DNA of 64,000 bases, taken from NCBI RefSeq assembly GCF_007655135.1, contig NC_045129.1, forward strand, positions 1,364,001 to 1,428,000, written 5' to 3'. The notes under the pieces were generated by a model that was not told where the DNA came from, did not search any database, and saw only the letters and a program-made list of their open reading frames with translations. Shown here piece by piece: positions 13,797 through 25,483 of the stretch (within the stretch, counting starts at the first letter, position 1; every line of letters starts with the position of its first letter). The position numbers were made by a program, and so were the translations under genes. This stretch comes from Punica granatum (Eukaryota; Streptophyta; Magnoliopsida; Myrtales; Lythraceae).

Positions 13797-13874
13797 ACCG
13801 TGTCAACTGGACACGGTTTTCCCCACGTTAGATGTTTGTGGATCCCACGGCACACTGTGGATCTAACGCTGGGG
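13797..13874. repeat. Two adjacent hairpin-forming inverted repeats
   Basis: The first is a perfect 8-bp inverted repeat, ACCGTGTC and GACACGGT, with a 5-base loop at 13797-13817. The second pairs CCCCACGTTAGAT (13821-13833) with ATCTAACGCTGGGG (13861-13874), giving 13 pairs with one bulge and a 27-base loop. I do not recognise the element. It may be a foldback transposon fragment or a structured RNA. Confidence 0.5.
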
Positions 13875-15935
13875 AGATCCCATGTCACCGAAACACGGGT
13901 CATGTTAGAAATTCTCCGAAAACACAACATGATTCCACCAACTAATCCCATAGGCCTTGATCAGCAATTGATGGTGCCAAAGAGGGTGCACTGCCCCATA
14001 AGTGCAATTTCTTGTTTTGGTGCGTATATTTTTTCTTTATATATATAATTCCATTTTCATGTGAAATTTATTTTTGTGTACATGAAAAAAGGGACAATTG
14101 AAAGATGCCAAAAATCTCAAAAGCTCCTCCACGAAAGGACCAGGGCATCCACTTTTTTCTCCTCAACTTTTGATGAAGCTAATGCTAATGGAGGAATCCT
14201 TAAGAGTTACTAACAATGGAAATTCCCACTCGAGAGAAATTAAAGGAGAAAAGCAAACGAAAATATATTAAATGGAAAAATCCCAGTTAGGAAGAAGCAT
14301 AGAGGCCCTGAAAAGTCACTTTTCCTCCACTAATGGCGTGGAAATTTGGTCTTGTCTTACGATAATCCGCCATACTTTGCACACAAGCAAGCATTAAACT
14401 TTTCCAATTCGAAAAGATCACGAACGCAATTGGGCAATACGCGCGAGAGATCGCGAAACTTGCATAGATTCGTCGAATTATTCTTGTTTGGCCCTACCCA
14501 TTAACTCATATAACTAACCACGGTATTTAGAAACTGATATCCGTTTGATTTGATTTTTCAAAATATGGCATGCTTTTATGTAATAAGATCGACTGTCTCC
14601 TGGGGACCCATATCGAGAAAGTAAGGCATGCATACGTGTGACACTCGAGCCTCTCTCATGATGTGCTAATATAGCTAGGGGCTTAGGATTAATCCATGAT
14701 AAAGCAAAGAGGATTTAATAAATGGTGCTTTTAAAAGTTAAGACAAATGATCTTTTAAACGACCCATTTTCAAGGGAACGAGGGGCCTACACTTTCCAAA
14801 CACATGATGGATGGACACGCTAATTAATTGTTCTGATTAACCCACGCTTGATTTATCAGGTGAAAATCTAATCATCAATCAAACACCTAAAAAAGGTCGA
14901 TCATATCGTATTGGCAAAGCTCGTTTAATGCGCCTATGCCCGGGACCCCCTGGACTAACCTTTCCAATGGCGTCTGATATGCATGCAACCTTGCATAGCA
15001 TCATCGAACTGCACTGCTCCTTCTCTCTTTCGGTCCGGTAGTATCTAAGTTCATTTAAAAATTAATATACTCACTCTATTTATGAAATCACTACAAGTAT
15101 CCAAGTTGCAGAGCATCGGAGAGTTCGCTTTTCGAATTCAAAGTAACATATTCCATCCGCATCGACATTAATGGGGATATGTCTCGAACTGTTGCCAGAT
15201 ATTTGTGCAGTGTTTGACACAAACATAGGATTCTTCCATGGAATCCTTTAGCAGTACAAGAAGTTTGAAATAGATCAGCAGATCATCTAATAATACAGCT
15301 CCTCCAAGCTTCTCCATTCGCGGCCTAAAAGGTTTCCCAGTGCAATTGCTGCTTTTTGAGAATGACTCCAACAGTTGTTTGTGCTTGCATACCTTAAACT
15401 CGAATTGATGCTCTCTTTCCCTGCAGTGAAGGGACCACGAGTTTCCCCATCAGAAGAATCTCCTATCTGATTCGAGAACAACATGGGTCTTAAATAACGC
15501 GAAAAAGAAGATGTTGGAGGTACAAGAACATACAGCACTAGATAACGTTGCATATGATGCCTCCCGGAATTCTCAGTAATAACTGAATTCTTTCTTCACA
15601 TTCTCGAAATCACAACCAAGCATTTTCTGGCATTTTTGCCATGCCAATGGCAATTACTCAGTGAAATTGCTACACGAATAATATTGGGGGTATTTTGAAA
15701 TCTTCCATGAGTAATATTGTTGGGGTGGGCGTGTAAGAAAAGAAAAGGAAAGAAAGAAAAAAGCAGGAGAAGAATTTACATGTAAAGGGGGTGAGGTGAA
15801 ACTCATGGATAACGGGAAAGTGGAGCTTGTAAATCCGATTTGTGAAACTCATAGAAGAAGCCCCTCGACAAGTATGATAGAACAATTAAAGTGCAAAATG
15901 GAAGTGAGTCCAAGAGACTGACGTACCATCTCTTT

Positions 15936-18900
15936 TTATTTCTGATGCATTGCCACATGAAGAATAACATGCTGCATCATAACAGCAGATATTAAAAGGA
16001 CAGCAATAAGTAAAAAAGAGTTATTAATTACGATGTAAAGCCAGAAATAATTTCGAGGAAAGGTTCGGTAATACCTTGATTTGAGTTCTGTTATATGTGT
16101 AAGTGATGTGAACGAGTCCATCACTAGCCTGTATAACAGCTGGGTACGAAAACTCCATTCCCGGGGTCTCTTCCAACGTTAGGACTTCTTGCCACGAATC
16201 ACCGTCATTGTGAGACAGGGCGACTTTAAGGATGCCCCTCGAGATTGTGTTGTAAGCGAGCAATAGACGCCCATCCTTTAGTTTAACCCCATCGATTCCT
16301 AGTGAATAAACTCATCACGTAATATTAATTAGGGAGGAAAGAAGAGGAACGACACCACCCAATTGAGTTCCCTTGCAATATAAAATTGGTCCAAAACAAA
16401 GTTTCGATACCTTAACAATATTGTTAGAGAAATGTAAATGGCAGCACGATTTCTAATGATTCCTGCACTTCACCAAGATAGTCTTGCCCTAAATGTGGTT
16501 CCTTGATCCTTTTTACTTCTCTTAAGGGTGAATCCAAGAAATTTTCACCCTCAAAACTCAAGTGGTAAATAAGTTTGCCCCCAAGTGAGAAGTCTCAGAA
16601 GTGGGTTTTTGGCCCATCATCATCCACTTGAACATAAGAATTATAAGATTATTAATAGAGATTATTTTCCAAATGATTAATCCAGAGGCAAGTACTCACC
16701 TGAGTTCGGGTTTGGAAGTTCGGTGGGTTCAGCATAACTCCAGTTCACACCGCCATCATGGGATTCTGACATGCAGACCTTTCCAATCCCATTGAATGAC
16801 CGTAGCAGAAGGCGTAGTGTGCCCTTTGAGGTCAGGTAAGGAACTGGTTGAATCACGCTTAGTGTTTCATTCTTTATATAAATCGGGCCATATTTCTTCC
16901 AGGTTCTACCACAGTCCGCGGTAACCTGCATGTGAGACCCATCCTTTTAGGCATAGTTTTGAAACCAAACTAGACGAGCCGATCAGACTGATCTGACCAG
17001 GAAGTAGATACCCGGCAGGTTAAATCTTGGCAAAGTGGATCTGCAAATGTACTCATTGAACCGGTGATCTAGCTCAAATTGGGTGGTTTGAGCGGTTATA
17101 TCAATGAAGCGGCAGGTTCTTGCTTCATTGAAGCTCCCGCTTGCTCTACCTCTAATTTATAAAACAAAGATACATTTATACACAACCTTTTCCTTGCATA
17201 TCAACTTTATAAATCTGGTCAGCATAACCCGTAGCTCGACAAGTTCAATGTCCTGTTTAATCCCTCAAACTACATTTTCAGGATTAAGCAAAATCATGCC
17301 TTTTTCTGAATGAGTTTCCCTCATACCTCCACCCATGAGCCCCAGGAGTTCCAACTCTCGATGGAGGTGCCGCAAACCAGGTGCCCATTATGAAGCAGAA
17401 TGGGCTGTAGAAGAGGAGCACAAACATAAGACTGGCATTTCATGACATACGGGCATCGTTTAATGAGGAGCAGAGTCACGGTAATATTATATTTTTCAAT
17501 GGGATCACCTTATTTTTAATTGGTCCGAAGATACCAGGAGGAAGTTGTTCTCTCTCTTCCCAGGTTAGACCATTGTCGTATGACCTTTTCAAGCATCCAC
17601 TCCATCTAACACAATATACAACAATTTGTCATGCTTTCTCAATTTCAAGCTAAAATAGAAAGAGAACTTATCCAAACAGAAACATATGGAGCTTTAACGA
17701 GAAACATGAACAAATTCAGATATATGTCAAACTTTACTATGTTAACTTTCAGAGGACTCAGTGGACCTCTACCTTTGAAAATCTTGACCAATCTTATAGA
17801 ACAGCAGCAGCTCATTGGATGGAAGCTTGAACAAGACAGGGTTCCACAGGGGAACATCAGGCTGTTCATCGACGACTACAGGCATACTCCACCGTCCATC
17901 CTGACAAACAATTACACAACATTACTGGACAGCAGCCAAAAAATCAGTCTTATTTGAAAAATTACAAAGCACAAAATCAGTCCAACAACCAGCAGTTTCA
18001 GAATATCATGCTCGCAATGCAAAAATGTGAACCTTCTCTTCAAGCCAGGACATTGTATCATACTTACCTGGTATCTCTGCAGCCATATCTTCACATCAGG
18101 GGCTCCCTCTGAAGTGCCTCCGAAATAAGCAACCAAGAAGTGATTCTTACCAATCTGCAAAAATTAAGATAAGGGGCATTTGATTCAATACTATTTTGCA
18201 ATAGAAAGCATGCAGTTGCAAAGGATAGAGAGGAAAATTGAGTTTCATGCAAAACCTCGACTATAGTTGAAGCATGACAGTTGTTAAATGGAGCAGATTT
18301 TTCAGCAAATGTGAACTCCTCCTTAATAGGGCCCTTAATGTACCAGTCCTTCGAGTCCAAATTCCAAGACATTAATGCTCGTCGTTTTGTGTTGATTTGA
18401 TCTAGTTCTCTGCAGAGACAAAGTACTAAATAGTCAATAGTACAATCCACACTGAAGAATATCTAGTTTAGCAGTGACCCTCGAAGTTCATCCCTCCGGC
18501 TTGAAGCAATAGAACAAACGCTTGATGGACGGACTTTATCAGCATAGTAGCACAGTACCCAGCCTCGAACTTTTTATCAAATCAAAGGGGTTCGTTAATA
18601 AGCTTCAAAACTTTGATCCAAAGTAGAAAACTCCAAAGCAACTCTGACTAGACTGTACCAGGACTCGGGCTTATCAAGGTAAACTCAAAGGGGGCAAATT
18701 TGGATGTTCATGATGATTGAGTCATTGAGTTTGACAGGTAAGAGAACTTCACAAAGTCCATGAGAATGCGAGCTCAGCCAAGAACAGCAAGCAAGACACA
18801 GGCATTGATACTTTGTGACAGGAGAAACGCCTACCTAGCGAGCAATTGGTGGGAACGCAAGGTGAATCCGTAGCTCAAGTAACCATTTTTGAGCTTGGAG

Positions 18901-19022
18901 CTCAATCTACTCCCAAATCCAGTAAACGGGCAATGCGGACTGGAGTGATTGAATGCATAGAAGACAAAGAACAGAGAAAGAGAGCAAAGAAACAGGACAA
19001 CGGGACCACGGGTGTTCCCCAT
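15936..19022 (-). CDS. Plant BNR/Asp-box repeat (sialidase-fold) protein
   Basis: The nine exons are 19022-18835, 18409-18256, 18154-18068, 17900-17773, 17605-17509, 17404-17327, 16925-16700, 16298-16075 and 15971-15936. All junctions are GT-AG and in phase, giving 405 residues. The start has one hydrophobic segment (residues about 8-24), suggesting a type II membrane anchor or signal anchor. Four Asp-box motifs (SxDxGxTW type) are visible: [24 protein letters not shown] and SHNDGDSW, which mark blades of a six-bladed propeller. The C-terminal block with [20 protein letters not shown] is characteristic of this plant family. The family is annotated as sialidase-like; plants have little or no sialic acid, so the substrate is unknown. 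A bidirectional promoter with the sulfotransferase gene is possible, as 892 bases separate the divergent start codons. Confidence 0.88.
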
Positions 19023-19763
19023 CTCTCACCAGACAAACAGACTACGTCAACGTACACGGAGATCAAGAAAAACGAGGACAGGAAGGAAACTAAAAGGGCC
19101 GTCGAAAAGGGAAGACTGAGTTCTACTGCGTAATGCAATGCAAGAGGGAGAAGCGGAGATGGCGGTACCTAATACAGAGGAAGGCTACGGCGGTATGGTC
19201 AGATCAAACAGCAATGGCCGCAGAAGAAATGAACTGATCATGCTAGGGAAGCAGTTGAACTGATGCTTGCTTGCTATGGAGCTTCATTAGTTAATGATAG
19301 TTAGCACCTTTTTTTTTCTTGGGTGAATAATGATAATTAGCACTTAATTAATTGATAATTGGACCCCAGAAAAAGGACAAGAAATGATGACCGAATTTAG
19401 CATTTCTCGGAGGATAAGACCAAAAACATTTGTTGCTGGAGCAATGAGGAATATTCATGTCGGAATATCTCTCTAATTATTAAGATCGAATCTTGCCATC
19501 GATAATTTTTTTGGTTAATCGTGGCATGGACCTCCGCTGCATATGAGTATATATATATATATATATATAATTATTCTAGATCGTTGGTCAGCAGGTAATG
19601 ATAAATGCATGCCTTCCTTTATTTTTTTGGCTCATAAATATGGACCCCTTCCTTAAGACTCCAAAATTAATGACAAGATTTTAATTGCACAGTTATTATG
19701 ACTGTTAATTATTTAGCAAATTAACGGATTTTCCAATGATTGACATACTATGTCAATAATTAG

Positions 19764-19796
<33 letters not shown>

Positions 19797-19914
19797 TATA
19801 TATATACACACACACTTTTTCTTCTTCGTTCATTTTATGTTTTAGTAATCTCATATATGGATTGCTCGATGAATTGCTGAATTTTCATTCTGTTTTAAAA
19901 GTTGTCAGTAAGGG
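19023..19914. promoter_or_regulatory. Shared upstream region between divergent BNR-repeat and sulfotransferase genes
   Basis: This region lies between two divergent start codons. It is AT-rich and contains an (AT)n tract near 19543-19568. A compound CT/CA/TA microsatellite at about 19763-19815 sits 100 bases upstream of the sulfotransferase start. No operator-like site can be assigned by eye. Confidence 0.45.
19763..19815. repeat. Compound (CT)n(CA)n(TA)n(CA)n microsatellite
   Basis: CT units are followed by CA units, TA units and more CA units, about 100 bases upstream of the sulfotransferase start codon. It probably lies in that gene's leader or core promoter. Confidence 0.85.
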
Positions 19915-20952
19915 ATGAGCTCGGTTTCCATCGAGAAGCCTGATTTGGAGGAAGAAATCATCGATGATGCGGAGTCTTTCGATCATCGAAAAGAAAGTGA
20001 TGACCCGGGAAATGATGATTTGGTCACGATTAGCTCCCTCCCGAAAGAAAGAGGCTACTTGACTGACTATTTTTACCAATTCCAAGGCTTCTGGTATGAC
20101 CAACATTTCCTGAGAGGAGCCATTTGGGCCCAAGCCCACTTCAAGGCCCAACCCACTGACATTGTCCTAGCAACCTACCCCAAGACTGGCCTCACTTGGC
20201 TCAAGGCCCTTGCTTTTGCCACAATGAACAGGGCTCGCCTGGAAAACTGCCCTCTGCTCACAAAGAACCCCCATGATTGCGTGCCCTACATCGAATTCCA
20301 AGCCTACGAAAAGGACCCAATCTCGGCATTAGAATCCCTCCCTCAGCCTAGGCTCCTGTCGACCCACATACCCTACAATTCCCTCCCGGGATCCGTCCTC
20401 GCTTCCAACTGCAAGATCGTGTGCATCACGAGAGACCCGAAGGACATGTTCGTGTCGATGTTGAGCTTCCTGAGCAAGATCAACGTCGGGAACAAGGAGC
20501 CCATTTCAAAGGATGAGGCCTTTGGGCTCTTTTGCAATGGGGTATCCCTCGTGGGCCCATTGTGGGACCATGTGCTGGGCTATTGGAGGGCTAGCAAGGA
20601 GAGCCCAGAGAGGGTGTTGTTCTTGAAATATGAGGACCTTAAGAAGGGCACTTTGGGTAATGTAGAGAAGTTGGCCGAGTTCTTGGGCTGCCCCTTCAGC
20701 TCGAGGGAGAAGGAGAACGGGGTCATGGAGGAGATCGTGAGGTTTTGTAGCATCGACAGCTTGAAGAAGTTGGAAGTGAATAAACGCGGGTTTTATCATA
20801 TGGGCCAGGAGTCCGGTGTAACCGTCGAGACCGGTGCTTTCTTCAGGAAAGGAGAGGTCGGGGATTCGAAGAATCATCTCTCAGAAGAGATGGTGAGGAG
20901 GATCGACCAAATAACTAAGGATAAATTCGAGCCTTATGGCTTGAAATACTAG
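19915..20952 (+). CDS. Cytosolic sulfotransferase (plant SOT family), intronless
   Basis: The 345-residue protein would transfer sulfate from PAPS to a small hydroxylated acceptor such as a flavonol, brassinosteroid or hydroxyjasmonate; the substrate cannot be read from the sequence. The 5'-phosphosulfate loop is TYPKTGLTWLKAL at about 87-99. The catalytic histidine sits in STHIPY (His151). The 3'-phosphate site is CITRDPKDMFVSMLSF at about 170-185. YEDLKKG and the C-terminal RKGEVGDSKNH (about 311-321) are the other family blocks. Two departures stand out: the loop has Leu93 where most members have Thr, and the usual GDWK Trp is Ser318 (TCG, one base from TGG). Intronless structure and length match the plant family. 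The first in-frame ATG gives the usual acidic N-terminus. It is probably a functional gene, but activity could be altered. Confidence 0.92.
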   Translation: MSSVSIEKPDLEEEIIDDAESFDHRKESDDPGNDDLVTISSLPKERGYLTDYFYQFQGFWYDQHFLRGAIWAQAHFKAQPTDIVLATYPKTGLTWLKALAFATMNRARLENCPLLTKNPHDCVPYIEFQAYEKDPISALESLPQPRLLSTHIPYNSLPGSVLASNCKIVCITRDPKDMFVSMLSFLSKINVGNKEPISKDEAFGLFCNGVSLVGPLWDHVLGYWRASKESPERVLFLKYEDLKKGTLGNVEKLAEFLGCPFSSREKENGVMEEIVRFCSIDSLKKLEVNKRGFYHMGQESGVTVETGAFFRKGEVGDSKNHLSEEMVRRIDQITKDKFEPYGLKY

Positions 20953-22047
20953 CCAGCTAGTAAGCTCAAAAGCCTCACGTCACAATTTTATTTTTTAAAT
21001 CATTTAGGAGAAAAATCCAACTCTACTTTTTCCTGCATCTTTTTTTTTTCCCTTCTTTTTTAATCATCGTGCTTGAAATCATTTGTTTGTTTGAGAAGCT
21101 TTTCTTTTTTATTCACTCTTTTTCCATGCCAATAAACCAATCAATTAGCAAGGTTGGCCCCTGTCATCAGTACAATTGCAAATTGGCATAAGAAATATAT
21201 AATCATTCCGTAGTCCGATTAGTTCTTTTCTTAATAATTCTTTTTCTACGAGGAGAGGCTCTTTTTCCCCCTATTATGTTAATAATATAACATTATAGCG
21301 TTAAATCATGATCAATATGCACCCTATACATGAGTTAGGATTACCCCGAATCTCAGCTATATTGTACGAAATACTAAAGATAAACGTAAGCTATGCTGAT
21401 ATTATAGGCCTCATGTGCTAAACTTTATATTGAATATGTCCACGTACAGAATCTTATCTTCTAGTTAAAGTGAAGTAAGATCATCTATGCGGACACTAAT
21501 TTGCTTGTGATTTATATTCATATATATATATATATATATATGTATATGTATATATTGATTCACGTTAATTATGTGGGAATTAACACACTAGTGATTATTA
21601 ACTCAATGAATCTCATGTTCATCGTTTGTTTTCCACCGAGGTAGGGAACATGCATGTACCCTTCAATCTTCATGATCCATAGTTTATGTCCTTGTGAAAA
21701 TAGATTCCAAAGTTATAGCCTTTTTACTATTAAAATTTATATATCACTTGATACAAAATTCAGGAACAATAATTATATATTAGTTTAAATAATTCTTAAT
21801 TATGCATAGAGACTATGGAGTAGCTAATACTTAAAATCCTATATAGTGGCTTATCCACCAGATTCCAAATGATGATTGTCCTTATGCTATAGAGAAATTC
21901 TAATACATGAATTTAATCACACACTAAATCACAACCAATTTCTCGACTAAAATCACCGAAAAATTGAACAACTCACAAGTATATATATAGTTAATCAAGT
22001 CTCCTATCCTACAATAAATAATGTAACTGGACATGTTCAGTTATAAT

Positions 22048-22079
<32 letters not shown>

Positions 22080-23127
22080 GAGTATTGCTCAAATAGCACA
22101 CATTACATTTTTCCTCCTTTTAATTGATCAACTTGTATTAGCGAGGATATTTGCATAATTAAATGTACTTGAGACACATAATTACATACATTATCTGTTT
22201 AAGACAATAATTGCCCTTCTTTATAAATCATATATATCTTATTAATATGGTGCAATTTTTTCTTTTTGTTAAACTAATTAAAGGAAGGCCAATCATACCT
22301 AAAAACAAAAGCATATATAGATAAATTAGCTGCTTTTGTAATGAGCGCAGCCAAAAAGCAATGGGAGTGTCATGGTAACCCACAGCATATCAGTAATATA
22401 ATCGGTTTATTTAAAAGAAAAAAGAAGAAGAGGAGATTGAATCAAAGATAGTGGGATGTCCACTGTGATCAGAAAGAAATATTTGTAAATTATGGGATTA
22501 ATTTATATATTTAATCTATGCAATGATCAGTGGATAAAATCACTTTATAAGGTTTCCCAGCTAGACCCGGCACTGTACACACACATAATTAGATAAAACT
22601 ATCCAGATGCATGCTATAATCTAATGTAATTGAAGCAAGATTAAAAAGAACTACTTGTTTTGCTAGCTGCTGAGTGGCACATCATACATCTTCTAATTAA
22701 TAACAGGCTTAATTATTACTTGTCTCTCTCGACCTATCACAACAGATTAATTAAATACTTACGTGTGCCAAAAACTGAACCTCAATGTATGCATTAACAT
22801 ATATATATATATAGCTGACTAATTAATTGAAAATAACTGAGATTCGGTTAGCGTGTTTCCATCTCATTAAATTATTTATAAGAAAACTAATTAACCAAAA
22901 AACATCCACCGACATCAGTTATATAGAACCTAAGAAGCGTAATGTCGTGTCATTCGCTCTATAAATCTCTCTTACTAAAATATTCAAAGACTTGGTTAGT
23001 TTCTTCTCGATTCAGCTAAGGAATATGTCCTTGATGTACAACACAAGAAAAACAAAAAGATTCTTTTTTTTTTCCCTTTTCTTTTTTTATTTGAAGAGAA
23101 GGAAGTTCAGGTATACCTTTAATTGGT

Positions 23128-23158
<31 letters not shown>

Positions 23159-23452
23159 ATGTGGGGGAAGAGAGAGAGAGAGAGAGAGAGGAGAGAGGGA
23201 GGACACTTTAGCTAACTAAACTACAAAAGAAGAAGAAGAAGAAGTCGTCATATATATAATTATATTAATTGATCAATCAATCTCTTAAGGAGTGAGATTC
23301 GGTTTGGCTTTGCTAATTGCCACATTATTTATATTCCGGTTGATTTATGAAAGCCAAGTAATTCATTTAATAAGATAATATAACCTGAGTGGAGGAATTG
23401 GCGACATTAACACAGCCAATTTAATGTTATACTAATTGTCCAATCAAAGGAT
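20953..23452. other. Intergenic AT-rich DNA
   Basis: No coding region can be supported. The stretch holds many short (AT)n tracts (about 21520-21541, 22061-22079, 22798-22814) and a long G tract at 23130-23158 next to a GA tract. Part of the first 300 bases is the 3' UTR of the sulfotransferase gene. Confidence 0.6.
23130..23198. repeat. G homopolymer (about 29 G) followed by (GA)n
   Basis: A run of about 29 G at 23130-23158 is followed by ATGTGGGGGAA and a GA tract at about 23169-23198. Lengths are likely to be uncertain in the assembly. Confidence 0.85.
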
Positions 23453-23620
23453 TTTTTTTCTTGACTTAGGGGTGTCTAAGTTTCGTCCGATTAATTTTCG
23501 AGACTCACGAACCCCAACAGTGCATAGAGCGGCTAATCACACCAAAGGTACTCCGGTGGTCCTAAGGAATTTTGAATCCGGGATGAGTGGATACACATAA
23601 GCTCATCCTTAACAACTAAT
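23453..23620 (-). mobile_element. tRNA-derived SINE, minus strand, with target-site duplication
   Basis: Read on the minus strand, it starts with a TTAGTTGTTAA A-box-like segment and has a degenerate B box (GGATTCAAAATTCC). The body then aligns throughout with the SINE at 26721-26919: for example CCACCGGAGTACCTTTGG against CCACCAGAGCGCCTTTAG, and a shared GACACCCC end. The poly-A tail appears as the T run at 23453-23460. Flanks are CCAATCAAAGGAT (23440-23452) and CCAATAAAAAGAT (23621-23633), an 11/13 target-site duplication. This is an older, diverged copy. Confidence 0.75.
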
Positions 23621-25290
23621 CCAATAAAAAGATGTTATAATAGTTTGTAGTTAACACTAGCTGATATATATCCTTCGGAGGAGGAAATCAAAAGAGATTA
23701 AAGGATGAATAATAATAATAATAATCCCATTAATTAGATCAGATTGTCCTTGGCATGTACGTCGACTATTGGAAGATAAATGACTTTTTAGTTAACTTAA
23801 TTAAAGAGATCGGATCCCCCGTAGCTTAATTGTGGGACATGATCTAGATGGCACTTATTCTCTTCCCATGATTTCTCTTATCCTCCATTAAATCTAATGA
23901 ATGAAAAAAAAAAATTAAGAGTGTGTACATATCTATTCGGATTTTTTTTTCCCGATTACAAGGAAGGCATGGGTATAATATAATGAAATAAAAATCTTAA
24001 TGGCTAAAAAAAGAATATGAGTAGTCTTACCAAATATCGAATCCTAATTTTTTTAATTATCAAGCGAGAATGTGGGTCACTGCGTTATACCTCTTTTGAT
24101 ATATATATATAGTGAATTATGCGTTTTGAAATATTATCTGAAAGATATCTATATGTATATATATACATATATCTATTTTATATATAGACATATAGATATA
24201 AATATATATACATATACATATATATATATATATATAAATCTGCATCTAGATGTGAAATGAGTTTCATTTCACACACCTGCTTTTGAGTTTTGAAGATTTC
24301 CCATGTTCCCTCCTCGATCACATAAATACGAGCATCACCGACAGTAAGATTACAGAAAAACGTATCTCACGATATATAGCATCTATATATGTATGAGTCA
24401 TTTTATGCCAAACAAAAAGTAGTTATGTGATGCACCTGATCGAAATGTTTGTGCTTTTTTGCGGAATTAATGGAGCTTGCACTCCCCTTTTTTTTTCTGT
24501 TGCTTGGCCATTCCCAGGAATCCATACCATATTCCCTTCCCATGGGAAAGAAATAAAGAAATCCTTTATCTACATCATCATCCATCTCATCTCATCTCTT
24601 CCCTTTAATTAGTGCGTTTAACTGTACAGGCACATATTTGACATGTATATCCAAATTCCAAAACACTCCCCTCCTGTCTTGGTCCCACCCCAGCACCTCA
24701 TGCAAAATGACATCATATACAATAATAAATTTCCGCAAAAATACCAAAAAGAATACGCGAGAAATCAATTAAAATTAATTCCGCAATCAATGAAATCAAA
24801 ATGCTGCAATCAATGTACACGACAAAGCTAGCACGTTATATGTAAAGGTAAACATAATTAGCATGACATGACTCATTCTGTCAGGCATACACAAAAGTTA
24901 CTTAACCAGTTGTGCAATATATTGGATATATAAGCTCATCTTGTAGCATAACATATGATTCATTCGTGTTACTTCTCATGCTTAACTTTAGAAGGTGATT
25001 ATACCGCAAAACCTTCTAGTAACATAAGTGGAAGAAGCCAAACCACAACTTCTTAAATGATGGGACGTGTAAAACCCTTAACATATGTTAAATAAAATAT
25101 AACAATTCACGGTTTGTTATCTGATTCATTTATGTAAACATATATATTTATATAATATATTCCAAAGAATAAGATACACTCATACATACATATATATATA
25201 TATATGTATGAATATTTTGGCTGATGAATCCACTCTTATGTTTACCCAATAAAAGAAGATCCACTCATACGTAGGTTTTTCTTTCTTATG
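23621..25290. other. Intergenic AT-rich DNA upstream of the GLUTAMINE DUMPER gene
   Basis: No coding region is supported. A TA-rich, near-palindromic stretch at about 24130-24240 produces low-complexity open frames only. Another AT palindrome lies near 25180-25206. Confidence 0.6.
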
Positions 25291-25302
25291 AGTATATATA
25301 TA
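25291..25302 (+). promoter_or_regulatory. Probable TATA box of the GLUTAMINE DUMPER gene
   Basis: AGTATATATATA lies about 190 bases before the start codon, giving a plausible leader of about 150 bases. Many other TA tracts occur nearby, so the assignment rests on position only. Confidence 0.4.
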
Positions 25303-25483
25303 CCTCTCCATGGTTTTGCATTTGCTCCCTGCATCATATATCTATCCTTCTCTCCTCCTCTGTGCCCTTAAACACTTAACTGATCAAAGTAGTCTCTTTT
25401 CATTCCTTTCAAGCAATCTCATCATCAAAGTGATCTACTACAACCTTAATTAGCTTATTACTGATATATAGTACCAAACCAGA

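Larger units (their letters stand above)
4854..15935. other. About 11 kb intergenic region without a convincing gene
   Basis: Open frames here are short, low-complexity or lie in microsatellites, and none resembles a known protein. The stretch holds (CT)n and (GA)n tracts at about 6172-6198, 6250-6293 and 11504-11539, an (AT)n tract at about 9870-9897, and two possible non-autonomous DNA transposons. A pair of hairpins lies at 13797-13874. The last 800 bases are 3' flank of the BNR-repeat gene and contain an exon-like segment at 15393-15466. Confidence 0.6.

Noticed and set aside
24072..24260. Small Tyr/Ile-rich open frame
   Set aside because: It is a translation of a TA-rich near-palindrome.
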